A stretch of 64,000 nt of DNA. Source: Nelumbo lutea. Lineage: Eukaryota; Streptophyta; Magnoliopsida; Proteales; Nelumbonaceae. Position numbers and translations under genes: made by a program. Where the stretch lies: the NCBI GenBank assembly GCA_022828595.1, contig JAKGHH010000002.1, positions 68,544,383-68,608,382 on the forward strand, given 5' to 3'. The stretch's first letter is position 1. Every line of letters starts with the position of its first letter. The notes under the pieces are model-generated. The model worked only from the letters and a program-made list of their open reading frames with translations. It ran no database searches and was not told the DNA's origin. This document shows, one piece after another, positions 22,012-33,663 of the stretch.

Positions 22012-23398
22012 CAAAATTGGACTCACACCTACTCCACTAGTGAGCAGCCCTATTTATCGCAGGTTTGCAAGGTAGCCCAAAAATCTTTGCCCTTCTCGAA
22101 TCACAATCACAACTTTTGAAATATCTAGACCTTGTGATTTGTATAATAATATAAGAGGATGTTGAAATTTATATATATACTAAACTAGTTGGGGTAACGT
22201 TATATGGTCTCTCCTTTCTCACTTACCCCAACAGAACTCTCAACCCCTATTTCATATAGCCTTTTTTTACTCTCTTATAAACAATCCTTTTTCCCTTTTT
22301 CCAACTATTTCAAGTACCAATTCATCAGTATCTCCCACACTTTATATAATCAATCATGCAATATAGATATGATATAATAATAAGTCTTCCTTCTAACCAA
22401 TCACCGTAAAACTTAGAAAACTGTACGCTGGCCTCTCTTTGCTTTATCTTTGATGCTGCCTCGCTCATCAACTTTGCCCCACCACTACCAACATCGGAAA
22501 CTCTCCATTGCCGTTGATGGGAAGCAACTTTTTCCTTGGATTCTTTGTATCGGCTCTCTTTACAAACTTCACTGTTCGCCGTTCTATACCACGAATCAGA
22601 CTTCCCAGTTGCTGTTGCAGCTCTCTTTGCATAGTCTGTTTTGTTTTTTCTCATCGGTTTTTCCTGTTAGATTCTGTACTTGTTTTTGTTTTAAACAAAT
22701 TTCTTATATTTTTCATGGGGTTTAATCCGATGAGAAAAATTAAATTAAATTAAATTTTCTGTTATATTTTTCATGGGCTTTAAACAAATTATTATTACTT
22801 TCTAACAATAAATTAAAATTTCTGTTAATTACTATAATTTTCTATTAATTTCCTGTGCATCAAAGAGAGGTTATTTAAATTAAATCAACTTGATTACTTT
22901 AACTAATCTACTTCATTATCTCAATTTAATTAAGTTAATTAATTAGTAATTAGATAACTTTGTGTACGTTCTAACCAGAGTTATTTAATCATTTACTTTT
23001 ATTTAGTTAATTTACTTTTAGTAATTAAATTAGGAAATTATTAATTAAGTTTCCTCTATATAAAAATTAGATATAAAAATGATACAAATTAATAAAACAT
23101 AATTTATTAATTTTTAAATAAAGTAAATACAAATGAATACAAGTTTATTAATAAAACAAAAAAGTAATAAAATTTTAGTTTCAAACTTAAATCTTATGAT
23201 TTGATAATGATATTACAATTTTTTAATAAAAATAAAATTAATAGTTTTACGCTTAATTATTATTAATTTAAAATACTTTAATCTATTTAAAAATAATAAA
23301 AATAATACTAAATAAAAGTTTAGTAAAAGTTAAAACATTTTAATAAAAAATAAAAAACTAATACAATTAGGAATTTCACAATGCTCCTTAGGGTGCAA
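22012..23398. other. Intergenic, mostly AT-rich
   Basis: A more GC-rich patch at 22430-22640 is open on both strands (for example 22325-22654 minus) but resembles no protein I know. 22740-23390 is almost pure AT. No gene is called. Confidence 0.45.
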
Positions 23399-24332
23399 CT
23401 TGGGTGGATTAGGTTGGGTTGAGGGTCAACCCAATCCTAAGTCTCAAACCTCAAGCTCCAGTTTGGTCTAACTCAATGTTAAGTTTGAGTTTACCAACCC
23501 AAGCCCAACTCAACCTTACCTAAACATCTTGGGCTTAGGAATGACAATTTCTACCCTACCCGGTGTGTATCCACTCCAACAGAGGCGGGTTTTTTGCTTG
23601 AAGGATGGGTTTTGGGGCAAGTTAGGTTTTGGGATTCTACAACCTATTCGTTATGGGTAGCGTATGATATTAGGCTAAACCTGACCCCCTCAACCTGCAT
23701 ATTGTTGGAAAGCATATAAACTTTATGTACTAGGTGTTGAATTTAATAATATTTTTAATTTTATGTAAAGGATAATTGATTGTTTATGTGTTATTTTACA
23801 TCTTAATCAAATAATTGGAACTTTTGTTGTTTATTTATGTTATTTTACTTATTTATTGCTTGTATATAACAAGAAATAATAGGAAATTAGATGCAGGTTT
23901 TAAATCCAATCTACCCCTACTCTTGAATGCAATGAGGGTTTTGAATTTTCATATGCAGGGAGGGTTTGGATTCTTAAATTTCAAGTTGCTAGACAGGTAG
24001 AATCTAGGATTTAAAAACCCTCCCCAAACCTACTTTATTACCACCCATACTCGGGTTAGGCTTAGGTATATTGAGATTTGTATCTCAATTTCTAAATAGA
24101 ATGGATTGATAATATATAGAAATATATATATTATAAAATGTTGAACAAGCTTAAATTGCATCGGATGAGTAACCGAAGCTTCAACCTAAGCCCAATCGGA
24201 GGTTTAGTTTAGGCCTGATTCTTTTTTTGCCTCGAGTGCATCTAGAAATTCAAGAAGTCAAGCTCAATCTGTGCAAAAGATTTGATTGTGTCTGATGAAG
24301 CTTGGATTGAGTCCACCCAACATGCATCCCTA
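23399..24332. mobile_element. Non-autonomous hAT-like element carrying a nested copy
   Basis: The left end TAGGGTGCAACTTGGG and the right end CCCAACATGCATCCCTA are inverted repeats. GCTCCT abuts both ends (23393-23398 and 24333-24338), a six-base perfect repeat probably left from an 8-bp duplication. 514 bp of the interior is a second, younger insertion. Confidence 0.7.
23536..24049. mobile_element. hAT-like element nested in 23399-24332
   Basis: The left end TAGGAATGACAATTTCTACC and the right end TATTACCACCCATA are diverged inverted repeats. Flanking octamers CTTGGGCT (23528-23535) and CTCGGGTT (24050-24057) match at 6 of 8, both differences being C/T. Confidence 0.62.
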
Positions 24333-26535
24333 GCTCCTATTGTGTATGACAATATCTGCATGCATGATGTACAATGTAACATCCACCATTATCCGTTGGA
24401 TTAGCCATTACTTACATGTGGCACAATATTATCCGTTGATCGTCCTAGCGTCAATATATAGATAGTATATAAAATAGGAGCAGAACACTTTGGTGGCACT
24501 GGCCACTGGGCACAGGCAGCCACGCAGAAATCTGAAACCAAAATTTCATCTATAGACGCTCATGGGCCTCGCAATGCTAGACCCAGTTTCGTCCATTCAG
24601 TTAATGAGCCTTAATATAAACCTGGGCCTACAAAAGAGCTAAAAGATTCTGCCCAAGACCAGCCTTTTAGTCTAAGCTCCATAAACATGGTATTTTTATT
24701 TTGATCGATAATATAAACATATCATTAAATATCAGAAATATATAATTTGTCATACATTCCATCAAAAAATCAGGACGTCTAACTAACCATCTAACCTCCA
24801 AACTAAAACATTTTGTTTTCCGGGGGCTATAGAGTTAAATTCCTACTTATAAATTTAAAGTTTATTTGGTTCATGCTCTTAACCAAGGCACCCGAGAACT
24901 AAACAAGGTATAAAATATAAACATTTAACATATGGCAATTTCTATGCTGGAATATTGGTCACCATGGGCCATTGGACCTAAATGGGTAGGACCAAATTTG
25001 GCCCATTTAATAAATAGGCCTAAGGCAGACGGTTGGTGCTTTGCTTTCAGCATATCTGTAAATCTTGGTTGTAGGAAAATAGGATCCATAAAGGTCTGAA
25101 GCCCCTAAAACTTTACACCAGTTCCATGTTTTGCTGCATTTGTTAGAAGACCAGCTAGCCCAAGAATAACGATGTACAGTAATCTTTTGATTTTGTCACA
25201 CTTAATTGGACAATAATGTGCAAATCAGACGGTTAAAACCCATACTAATTAGGTTGCTCTTTTCGCATATATATCATTTTAGTTGGGACCCATTTGATCT
25301 GTGGGTACTCATTATCGATACATGGTATTCAGGTTGAAAATTCCTCGGTTGATCCATTTACGGGTGCATAATATAGTGTCGAGTTCGGATCTGCTGACAC
25401 AACACACTGCTGGTCACATCCATCTCTTGGGAACATTTCTTGCGCTTTATATATCCGATATTCCTATTTTGCGGATGGATGAATGCGGCCAGCAATGTGT
25501 TGTGGTGAAGACTCTAGTGTCATTAAGGCCTCGTTCATTTTTTAATAAATTATTTATTCAGATAAATACAACTACTTGAATAATGAATAAGTTTTCAGGT
25601 AACTGTATTTATCTGTCTTTTTATTTTCTAAAAGAAAATGACCATTTTAGCTATAAAATATATTATTAAAAAGGGTATTTTTGACCCATTCAAGTGTTGG
25701 AAACTGTCCTCCCATGTGGGAAAGTTTTTTACCAACCTAAGAGATAGGTATCACTTACCCCGGATTCTTGGTTCCACATTAATTTAAAAAAAGAAAATGA
25801 GATTCTTGGTCAATGGAAACCAAAATCCCAGTGCACAAGGCTTTCGAGTCCCATCAATGCAGGTCTCGGAAAGGGACAGATGTATGCAACCTTACCCCTA
25901 TACATACAGAGAGGCTGCTTCCAAGATTTAAACACTGCTTGCCCATGTTGCAATGGAGAAACCAAACTGTTACACCAAGACGCACATAGGAGGTGCAAAA
26001 GTATGTAAGTGCAAATTTTTGGTTTGCTCTTATTTTAGGATTTTTCTTCATATAATTTGTTTGTGATAAAGATAAAAATAAAACAAAACCTGAAGCAAAA
26101 TAATGTAAAACTTTCAAATATGAACACGAAGTTAAACTCATTTTATTTGCACTCATGCATTTGTACTAATACAAATGAAATTGCAACATAAACAAATCTA
26201 CAGCCATCCTAGAATCTCGCTTCCCCAACCCGAAAATTGAAGACTTCATAATTGTACAATTCGCAAATATTAAAAGTCTTTGCACAATTCTACTTTATAT
26301 ACAATGGTCATGTGATGTAGAATTTGAGAATATTTTTACAAGGATTTGCACGAATACTAGGAGTCCCAAACTAAGGTGCCACCATATATATATATATATA
26401 TATAGTTAACTTAATATAATAGTTGGTTAATTTATACAACCATATGACCAGCGATTGTTAAGGGTAAAGTGATGTTAAGTTCTATAATGGGGATTTCCAA
26501 AATAAACTTAAATTTATTAGTACTATGATGGATTG
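24333..26535. other. Intergenic, nothing recognised
   Basis: Mixed composition, small ORFs only (25301-25579, 25854-26156), none with a recognisable domain. A (TA)n run of about 20 bases lies at 26385-26404. Confidence 0.5.
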
Positions 26536-27198
26536 TGATGATGTGCAAATTTGAAGCTCCTAGCTGGAAGGTTGTTTGTATGTGTTTTGCATGGCGAGCT
26601 GGATCAATCTGCGAGACAGAGATCAGAGAGAATGGAGTAGAAGATCCGACGAGGTCGCTCCGATGCTTAAGTTAGTAATATATTGTGGTTGCGAACTAAA
26701 GTTTTGGATACTAAAGAGCTTGAATGTAAACAATCGCGCATACCTAGGCCTTGGTAGAGTTGTTGCCCTTATTTAGCTGAGTTGTCGTGGGTCTCATGAA
26801 ACGGTCCTGGGATCTTCGGCCTGAGTAAATGAGATCCGTTTCCGCTTTAGTTGGGGAGCAACATATCAGTTAAGTAAGTCTATCATCTCTGTCCGATCCA
26901 GACGGGGAGAGGATAAGGCCTACTGTTATGCGGCATGATCCGGTGAGGTTTGGATTTCGCTGGGCAACTTTTGGAGTCAATGACGTGTCACATCGGGTCT
27001 TGAGCCCCGAATGGATTAGGTGCCCAGATGCCTTTACGCTGAGGTGACCCTATGTTGAGGTGGCTTTGTGCCAAAGTGACCAAACACCTGAGCCCTAACT
27101 ACTGTTGACTAGTCTCTTTTTGCTGAATTGTCATCTTTCGGGCAGATCGCGTCCTAATGACCTCTACTTACTAGGTTGTGCCAAATCACCCTCCATCA
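26536..27198 (-). mobile_element. Solo LTR related to the 59798-60427 LTR
   Basis: Read on the minus strand it starts TGATGGAGGGTGATTTGGCA at 27198, like TGATGAGGGGTGATTTGGCC at 59798, and ends TTTGCACATCATCA at 26536. Shared blocks include CTAACTTAAGCATCGGAGCG and the CTTATCCTCTCCCCGTCTGG-like stretch. ATTG abuts both ends (26532-26535 and 27200-27203; the five-base repeats are GATTG/TATTG). There is no internal region, so it is a solo LTR produced by LTR-LTR recombination. Confidence 0.78.
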
Positions 27199-30081
27199 TA
27201 TTGCATTAACTCTAGTTGATCAAAAATTGCCTCCATTTTCTACATTTTCTCTTTTAATCCTACAAGTTTCTTTAACTTGCTTTACTTCATTTGACATGAA
27301 TGTTTCTCTTCACCTTTAAATATAAAAATCATCCACTCCTTTCTCTAATAAATTAAGAAAAACCAAAAAAACATATAATTTATATTTTTCTAAACCTTTA
27401 CCATTTCATTTGAATATTGAATCAAGCCATCTGAAAGGATCTTTTAGAGCAAATGAGGGGACTTCAATATTATATTTAAAAAATTATCGAATCATAAATT
27501 ATTTAGTAAATAAGAAAAAGATAGTTTGAAGATTTAATAATTTTTAAACAGTTGAATGTGAATTTTTTCTGAAATTAACCACAGAACTCTAATGGAGGAG
27601 ACATTTGTCGCAAACCAAAAATTCAGGGGATCTTAAAGTTCATGGGGGTAATAGTCACTGACCCAATACAGTTGAGAATGTCTAACCATGGGCAAAGTTA
27701 AAGGAGAATTAATTTCAATTCATAAGAAAACAGAAGTCTATTTCTGTCCAATTTTTATCATTCTGAACCTTTTTCCATGCACCACCTGTCTCAGGTGTTG
27801 AGTGTTGTAAATGGGTAAGCAGTTACATGGATACATAACAAAATATATACAGGCCTTAATTATTAGTATGATCCAAATCCAGAAAATCTAAGATGACTTA
27901 CAGAAACATTTGTCCAAGTCTGGACCTGTTTGCTGACTACTTGGCAAACGTACGAGAATATGAATCTTGAATTTTATTGATGGGAAGTGAATCAATCCAC
28001 GTCTACGTACGGTCTATCGATCTAGCTGTGAAGTTGTTTTCAAACGGATGGATGAATAGTTACATTTTAGTACTTTCCATAATTCAAGTTTCTTTAGTTG
28101 ATTGAGCGTAACGTACAGACACCTACTCATCATCATCACATATATAGATTGAACTCTGAGAAACATATCACCATTCCCATTCGCACAGTCAAATCAGTGC
28201 CGAGCTCTTCATCTTCAGAACGCTTTAATGGTGGTTCTGAATTCGGATCTTACTATTAAAAAGATGTACATGAACTCGCCCACGGGTGTCAATGGTGGTT
28301 TCATTTCACTCAGAAAAGGCCCAGAAACACGTTCATTGTGCTCAACTTTTGAAGATTTTTTTTTTCTTTCTTTTTTTCAGTAAGACGTGTGTACACTTTT
28401 TACTAAAAGGATGCGTATTATTTTGTAAGCTTCTTGTATGAACAGTATTAAGATCTGGAAGCAAATCCTCTCTGGATCGCGTATCTCTTCAAAGTTAGGT
28501 TGAAGGAATACGGAGTTCAGGTGGCTGCTGCCATTACACTTTTATCATTTCGATTTGTGGGATATTGGCTGAGATGAAAGGAGTCTGTTTATTCTAGGGT
28601 CTCACCATATTCAGCAGGAACCGAGTGAGACAAGATTGAACAACAGATATCTTCACGAGAAGATTAGTAAGGAATTGAAGAGGCTTTGACTGATACTCAC
28701 ATGTAAGTTCACGGGAATTTGGAGTGGGTAGATAACAGCCCAAAGGGTAGGGAAATTGTACAGTAGTCTAGGGAGATTGATTGATATCCACCTTTCTAGC
28801 TCTCAGCTCATATCCCAATCTCCCAGGCTACGAAAGTAGATTTTGGGTTGTGAATTCGGACAATTACCTCAACAAGATGTTAATCTAAACTTAGCTAGAT
28901 AACTTTAGTAACAATTGGAAATGATGAATGTAAATTTTAGAAAAATAGTGTTCATATTTGTGTTAATGCTTTACTGTATTCAATTTAATTTCTACGGGAG
29001 CAATCTTTGTGAGTTAAATAAGCCTAAACATTGAAGAGAATTCCAGATTTGTCTTGCTTTATTAGAAGGCCATTACCCAATGTTGGTCCTAGCTCTCTGG
29101 GGTCTTGGGACGGGTACTGAATACAATATATCCTATCCTTTGGCAATTTTTTTTTTTTTTTGCACAAAGTGGCCTCTTTTAGATGCAAACCCAAGTTTTC
29201 GTGCTCGTCTTCATTGTGGTGAAAATAATTGCACGATTTGCTTTCTATGTATTCTCCTCTCTCTCTCTCTCTCTCTGTTTTTGCTACTGTTTTTTCTTTG
29301 TCTTCCCTTTCCCACATGTATCAACGCCTTCAGACTGACAAATAAAATCATCTATTTGTCTCTGACACAAGCCTGTTTGTTCATGGTCTGCTGGATCTCT
29401 TGGCACTTTCATTCTCCAGTACAGAACCAAGAAAGATGGAAATTTCGATGATTGAATCTCTTATTATCGTTTGGTCTTCATCAAAAAGTGGTGACAAACC
29501 AACCGCATCTTGGAATTGTTAAGGGTTTCTACCAAAAAGCAAAAGTAAAAGAATTGTGAAGGGTTTGATCCATTACTTGCGTTATTTTCCCTTTTCTTTG
29601 TTATTCGATTTGCTGGTTTGTTTGGCTTTGAATACAATCTTTTTTACCAGAAAGGGAAACAAATTTCCCTCTTTCCATCTTATAAACTGGTGATTGGATG
29701 GATCAAGCAATGAAAACTAGTATCGATCCAAGAAGCTTTTACTGGAAAAAAAAAAAGTAGTTGTACAGGATGATACTGTTCTGTAGCTTTTGGTTAAAAC
29801 TGGTTCGCATGTGACCACATAGTTGAATCACAAAGCAATTCACCTTGGATGTTTTTTTTTTTTCTTTTTTGGGTGGGAAGATAATGGTTTTTTATTTTTA
29901 TTTTATTTTATTTCTTTTCCTTTTGGGTAGGAAGATGCATGAATCATGATGGATCTCTTTGCTTCTCCAAAAAGAATAACTCAAATATGACGTACCGAGA
30001 ATTCATACCAATTGAAGATCCAAATGACTTAACTCACTACATATGACTTAATTTTTTGCTTGTGTGCTTTTATTGTTAGGT
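27199..30081. other. Intergenic, nothing recognised
   Basis: No protein-like reading frame. Includes a (CT)n run near 29262-29277 and poly-T/poly-A tracts. Confidence 0.5.
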
Positions 30082-30240
30082 ACAAGGTTCAAAGTATTGG
30101 AAAGGTAATTTTAAGAGATGTTTATGCTTTGGAATATGCTTTGGATATGATACAAAAAATCAAGATATGCATAAATACATTAAGAAACTTATATAAATCT
30201 TAAAAAAATACATTAATAATAATAAATATAAATTTTATAT
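30082..30240. mobile_element. Truncated relative of the 44873-46297 element
   Basis: CAAGGTTCAAAGTATTGGAA and following ..AAGATATGCATAAATACA.. match the first 160 bp of the element at 44873. The matching right end was not found downstream. Confidence 0.55.
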
Positions 30241-30714
30241 GACCTTAAATAAGTTATTTAAACACTTATATATAAAGAAAACAAGTTATTTAAACATACA
30301 AACCCATATCTCAATAGTTTATATAAAATGTGAGATATAAGGACAAATTGGTAATCGTTGAAAATAATGGAAGGAGTAAAATGTGTATTAATTTTCAGAA
30401 AAACAATATAATATATATTAATGTTTATTAGTATATAAATTTTAATAATCAACTTTAACATTAATTAATGAACATCCATTAAGAAAAAAAAAATATTTGC
30501 TTAAGAATAACAATACATACAATTATTAAACTATATTCAATAATAGCATATGGTATAGTGGTTTACTTATGTTTATTACAATCAAATTACCAGGGTTCAA
30601 TTCTCCTTACTTTTCTTATTCGTACTTTTAAATATGTTGCTTTAATGGCGGGTCATTTGGGCAAGTTTCCTTAAATATAGGAGTTATTAGAGACAAAATT
30701 ATTGAATAGGCTTA

Positions 30715-30752
<38 letters not shown>

Positions 30753-31340
30753 TCTAATATTACAATAGTATCGGCCAATACATTCAAAATGAAAGAAACT
30801 ACTGGATTTGTAGTGCTCCATGTATCGGATGTTGCTGGAATGATAAGCTGATACCAATTAGATAGCAATTTTCATCGTGATTATTAGGCAGTAAGCCCAA
30901 AAATAGCTAATAATCACATTTAAAGAATATTTTTGTTAGTTAATAGAGATTGTTAGTTACAGGTAATTGATATAAAAATATTTTATTGTTTTTATGAAAA
31001 AAAGGGTCTGAGAAGTCGGGTAAATACACTTACCTGGGTAAGTGTTTCTCAAGAAAAACTTACTCAAAAAGCGAACGGGGCCTGAATGTGGAATAATTCA
31101 GCCCAAAAGGACTCTTTTTCAAGTGAATACACACACACTAAAGCAAGGAAGTCTATATTTTTTCTCCTTTTTGAAGTCTTTATTTTTTTATTCAATGTCA
31201 TTTTGAAACAACTAATTAGAGACTTTTCTTTCTCCTTCCCAACCCTCCCATTAAGCAAAGTCACCATGGGTTTAGCCAATCTTATTAGGTCACATTATCT
31301 TTCCTCTCAATAATTCAAATCTTAAGAATTTAAATATTAA
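30241..31340. other. Intergenic with microsatellite
   Basis: AT-rich. A (GA)15 microsatellite lies at 30720-30749. Around 31075 CGAACGGGGCCT looks like one end of a MITE whose partner I cannot find. Confidence 0.45.
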
Positions 31341-31389
31341 AAATCTTCCTAAAATCTCTTTCTCTCACACTTTCCAATCACCTAAATCA

Positions 31390-31572
31390 AGAGTAGTGCT
31401 AGGGGGACCCAGGGGAGCCATGCCCCCCCCCCCTTCACTTGCAAAAGAGTTTACACCCCATCCCAATGGTTGCCCCCCTATGGGCCCATCCATACTTATC
31501 CCCCCCCCCCCTCTCCCCCATTCCACTTTAGGTTTTGGCCCCCCTCATAAAAAAATTCTGGCTCTGCCCTAG
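31390..31572. mobile_element. C-rich 183-bp insertion with perfect 10-bp duplication
   Basis: ACCTAAATCA occurs directly at both edges (31380-31389 and 31573-31582). The inside carries several runs of 9-13 C and begins and ends with CTAGGG-like and CCCTAG motifs (about 31399 and 31572). A related repeat near 56620-56660 has uninterrupted sequence at the same place, showing the site before insertion. A 9-10 bp duplication fits Mutator-like MITEs; a SINE-type insertion is also possible. Confidence 0.68.
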
Positions 31573-31640
31573 ACCTAAATCATCTTCTCTCCTAAAATTT
31601 CTAGTGAACTATCTCCCCCACCTAAAACTTCCTCATAAAA

Positions 31641-32285
31641 CATCTCTTAATTTCATATGGCCAATAAACCATCTAATTCTAACATATCTTTCCCCTCCCC
31701 CATCTCTCTCTCTACTTTCTAAATGCATGCACTTAATTTTTCATCCATGTATTAAAATATTAATATTTAAATTAAAACTTTTTTGAAAAACATAAATATT
31801 GAAATAAGATGAGTAAAAAATATATCAAATACTAATGAGAGAAAAAAATAAATAAGACAATAAGACAAATAATAAAACTGAAGTAATAAAATTTAGTAAT
31901 TAATTTAAAATCTTTTTATAATTATAAATAATATTTTAATTTTATTCCTACAACATCTCTTAACCTATCTCACATGCCCAATAAACCATCTAATTCTAAT
32001 GTATCTTACCCTACCCTATCTCTCTCTATCTATTTTTACTTCTATCTCTCCACCTTCTAAATACATGCATTTAATTTTTCATCAATGTACTAATATATTA
32101 ATACTTAAGTTAAAACTTTTTTTAAAACAATTTAAGTTAAAACTTAAATATTGAAATACGTTGAGTAAAAAATATCTAAAATATTAATAAAAGGAAGAAT
32201 AAATAATACAATAAGACAAATAATGAAACTAATGTAATAAAATTTAATAATTAATTATAAAATTTTTATATTTATAAAGTAATAA
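31641..32285. repeat. Tandem duplication, period about 313 bp
   Basis: CATCTCTTAA...CCAATAAACCATCTAATTCTAA at 31641 is repeated, diverged, from 31954, and homology continues for about 300 bp through AATACAATAAGACAAATAAT-type sequence. Part of the same dispersed repeat occurs near 56620-56730. Confidence 0.75.
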
Positions 32286-33663
32286 AATTTAATTTCCATT
32301 TAAAAATGATTAACATAATAGAAAATTCAAAATAAATTATTGTTTTTAAATATTAACGATAATAATTGTTAAAAATAACTAGAATAATATTATACTTAAT
32401 TTATAATAACAAATTCCAACATTATTAAAAATTTTAAATAGTAATAAGTTTAGCATAATATCATAACTTAAATTATGCATCAATAACAATTTACTAAATA
32501 AATTAAAATTTAATAAAAGTATACAATCATTAGTTTAAAATAAATGTGAATTCAATTTTAAAATAATAAAAAATAAACAAAACAAGCTTGGTTCAATATG
32601 GGTTTGCCTTCACCCTACCCAGGCCCTTCATTTTGCCACGTCATTGGGCTCTTTGACTTTGGGCACATCACCCTGCCTTCCATTTCACTACTATAACAAA
32701 AGTAGAAATTTCCCAAATATTAAACGTATAGGAAATAGAAACTTCCCAAATGAAATTCCTTCTTCCCTCTCTCAAACAAATCTTCTCTTCCCTTCCCAAA
32801 TCTAATTTGTTGCCATTGTTCCCAAATTTTCTTCTTTACTCTTCCTAAATTCCTCTAATCATTGTCGTTTAAGGCTTAAAGAGACATTACTTTCATTGGT
32901 TAAGGTAGGTAAGGTCTGTTTCACGTTAATCGCACATTAATCTTCATCAGTGGTTAGTTTACAGGTAGATTTTTTTTTTTTCATTGTATTCTATATTGGT
33001 TGTTATAGATCGAGTAGATGGATTGGTTTTCTGTTTGGAATCCAATTACTCCTCACTGATCACCAATTTTTCAATCGGTTTCAGTAAAAATCGCTGATTT
33101 TATCAGGTTAGTCCCATCCTTTCCCACCATCGATATCAAGTATGAAGTTTGGGCAGTTTTCTGCCAAAAAATGACCATTAGAACATTTATCGGTGTCTAT
33201 ACAGTGATAAGTGATAATCTTGTGAAGCACTAGCACTTTTCTACAGTAGACGAGGGGTTAACAACTATGGTATTCGCTACTTCAAGCTTACACTATAGTT
33301 GTTAACAGGTTATGAAGAAAGGGTTCTCGGGTCAGATACAGCCCAAACCTATGGACCAATTACCAACCCAGATATGACCTTATTTTGGCAATTTTCATAA
33401 ATTACCAAAATAAGTTAGTAAATCATTAGAAAAGTTAATGCAATTACTTTTAACTAATTAATGTTGAATAATATTAATTTACCAGTAATTATTAAATATT
33501 TATTAGCAAAATTAAATAATTTTGGTAATTAGTACTTATCAGTAAATATTAATTTATTAATTTATAGTAAAAATTCTAATAATTTCCAAGGTCAATTACT
33601 GCTAATTTACATGGGCTTTTGGTAATTATTAAATTGAAAAATTATTGGGGAACTTTAACTATA
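32286..33663. other. Intergenic, AT-rich
   Basis: Very AT-rich to 32580. 32760-33300 is less so and has splice-like and leader-like sequence, but no open frame. Confidence 0.45.

Noticed and set aside
22325..22753. Overlapping ORFs on both strands in a GC-richer patch.
   Set aside because: No recognisable domain in any frame, no usable start or splice structure, and equal quality on both strands.
30720..30749. Possible regulatory GA element.
   Set aside because: There is no gene nearby; it is a plain microsatellite.
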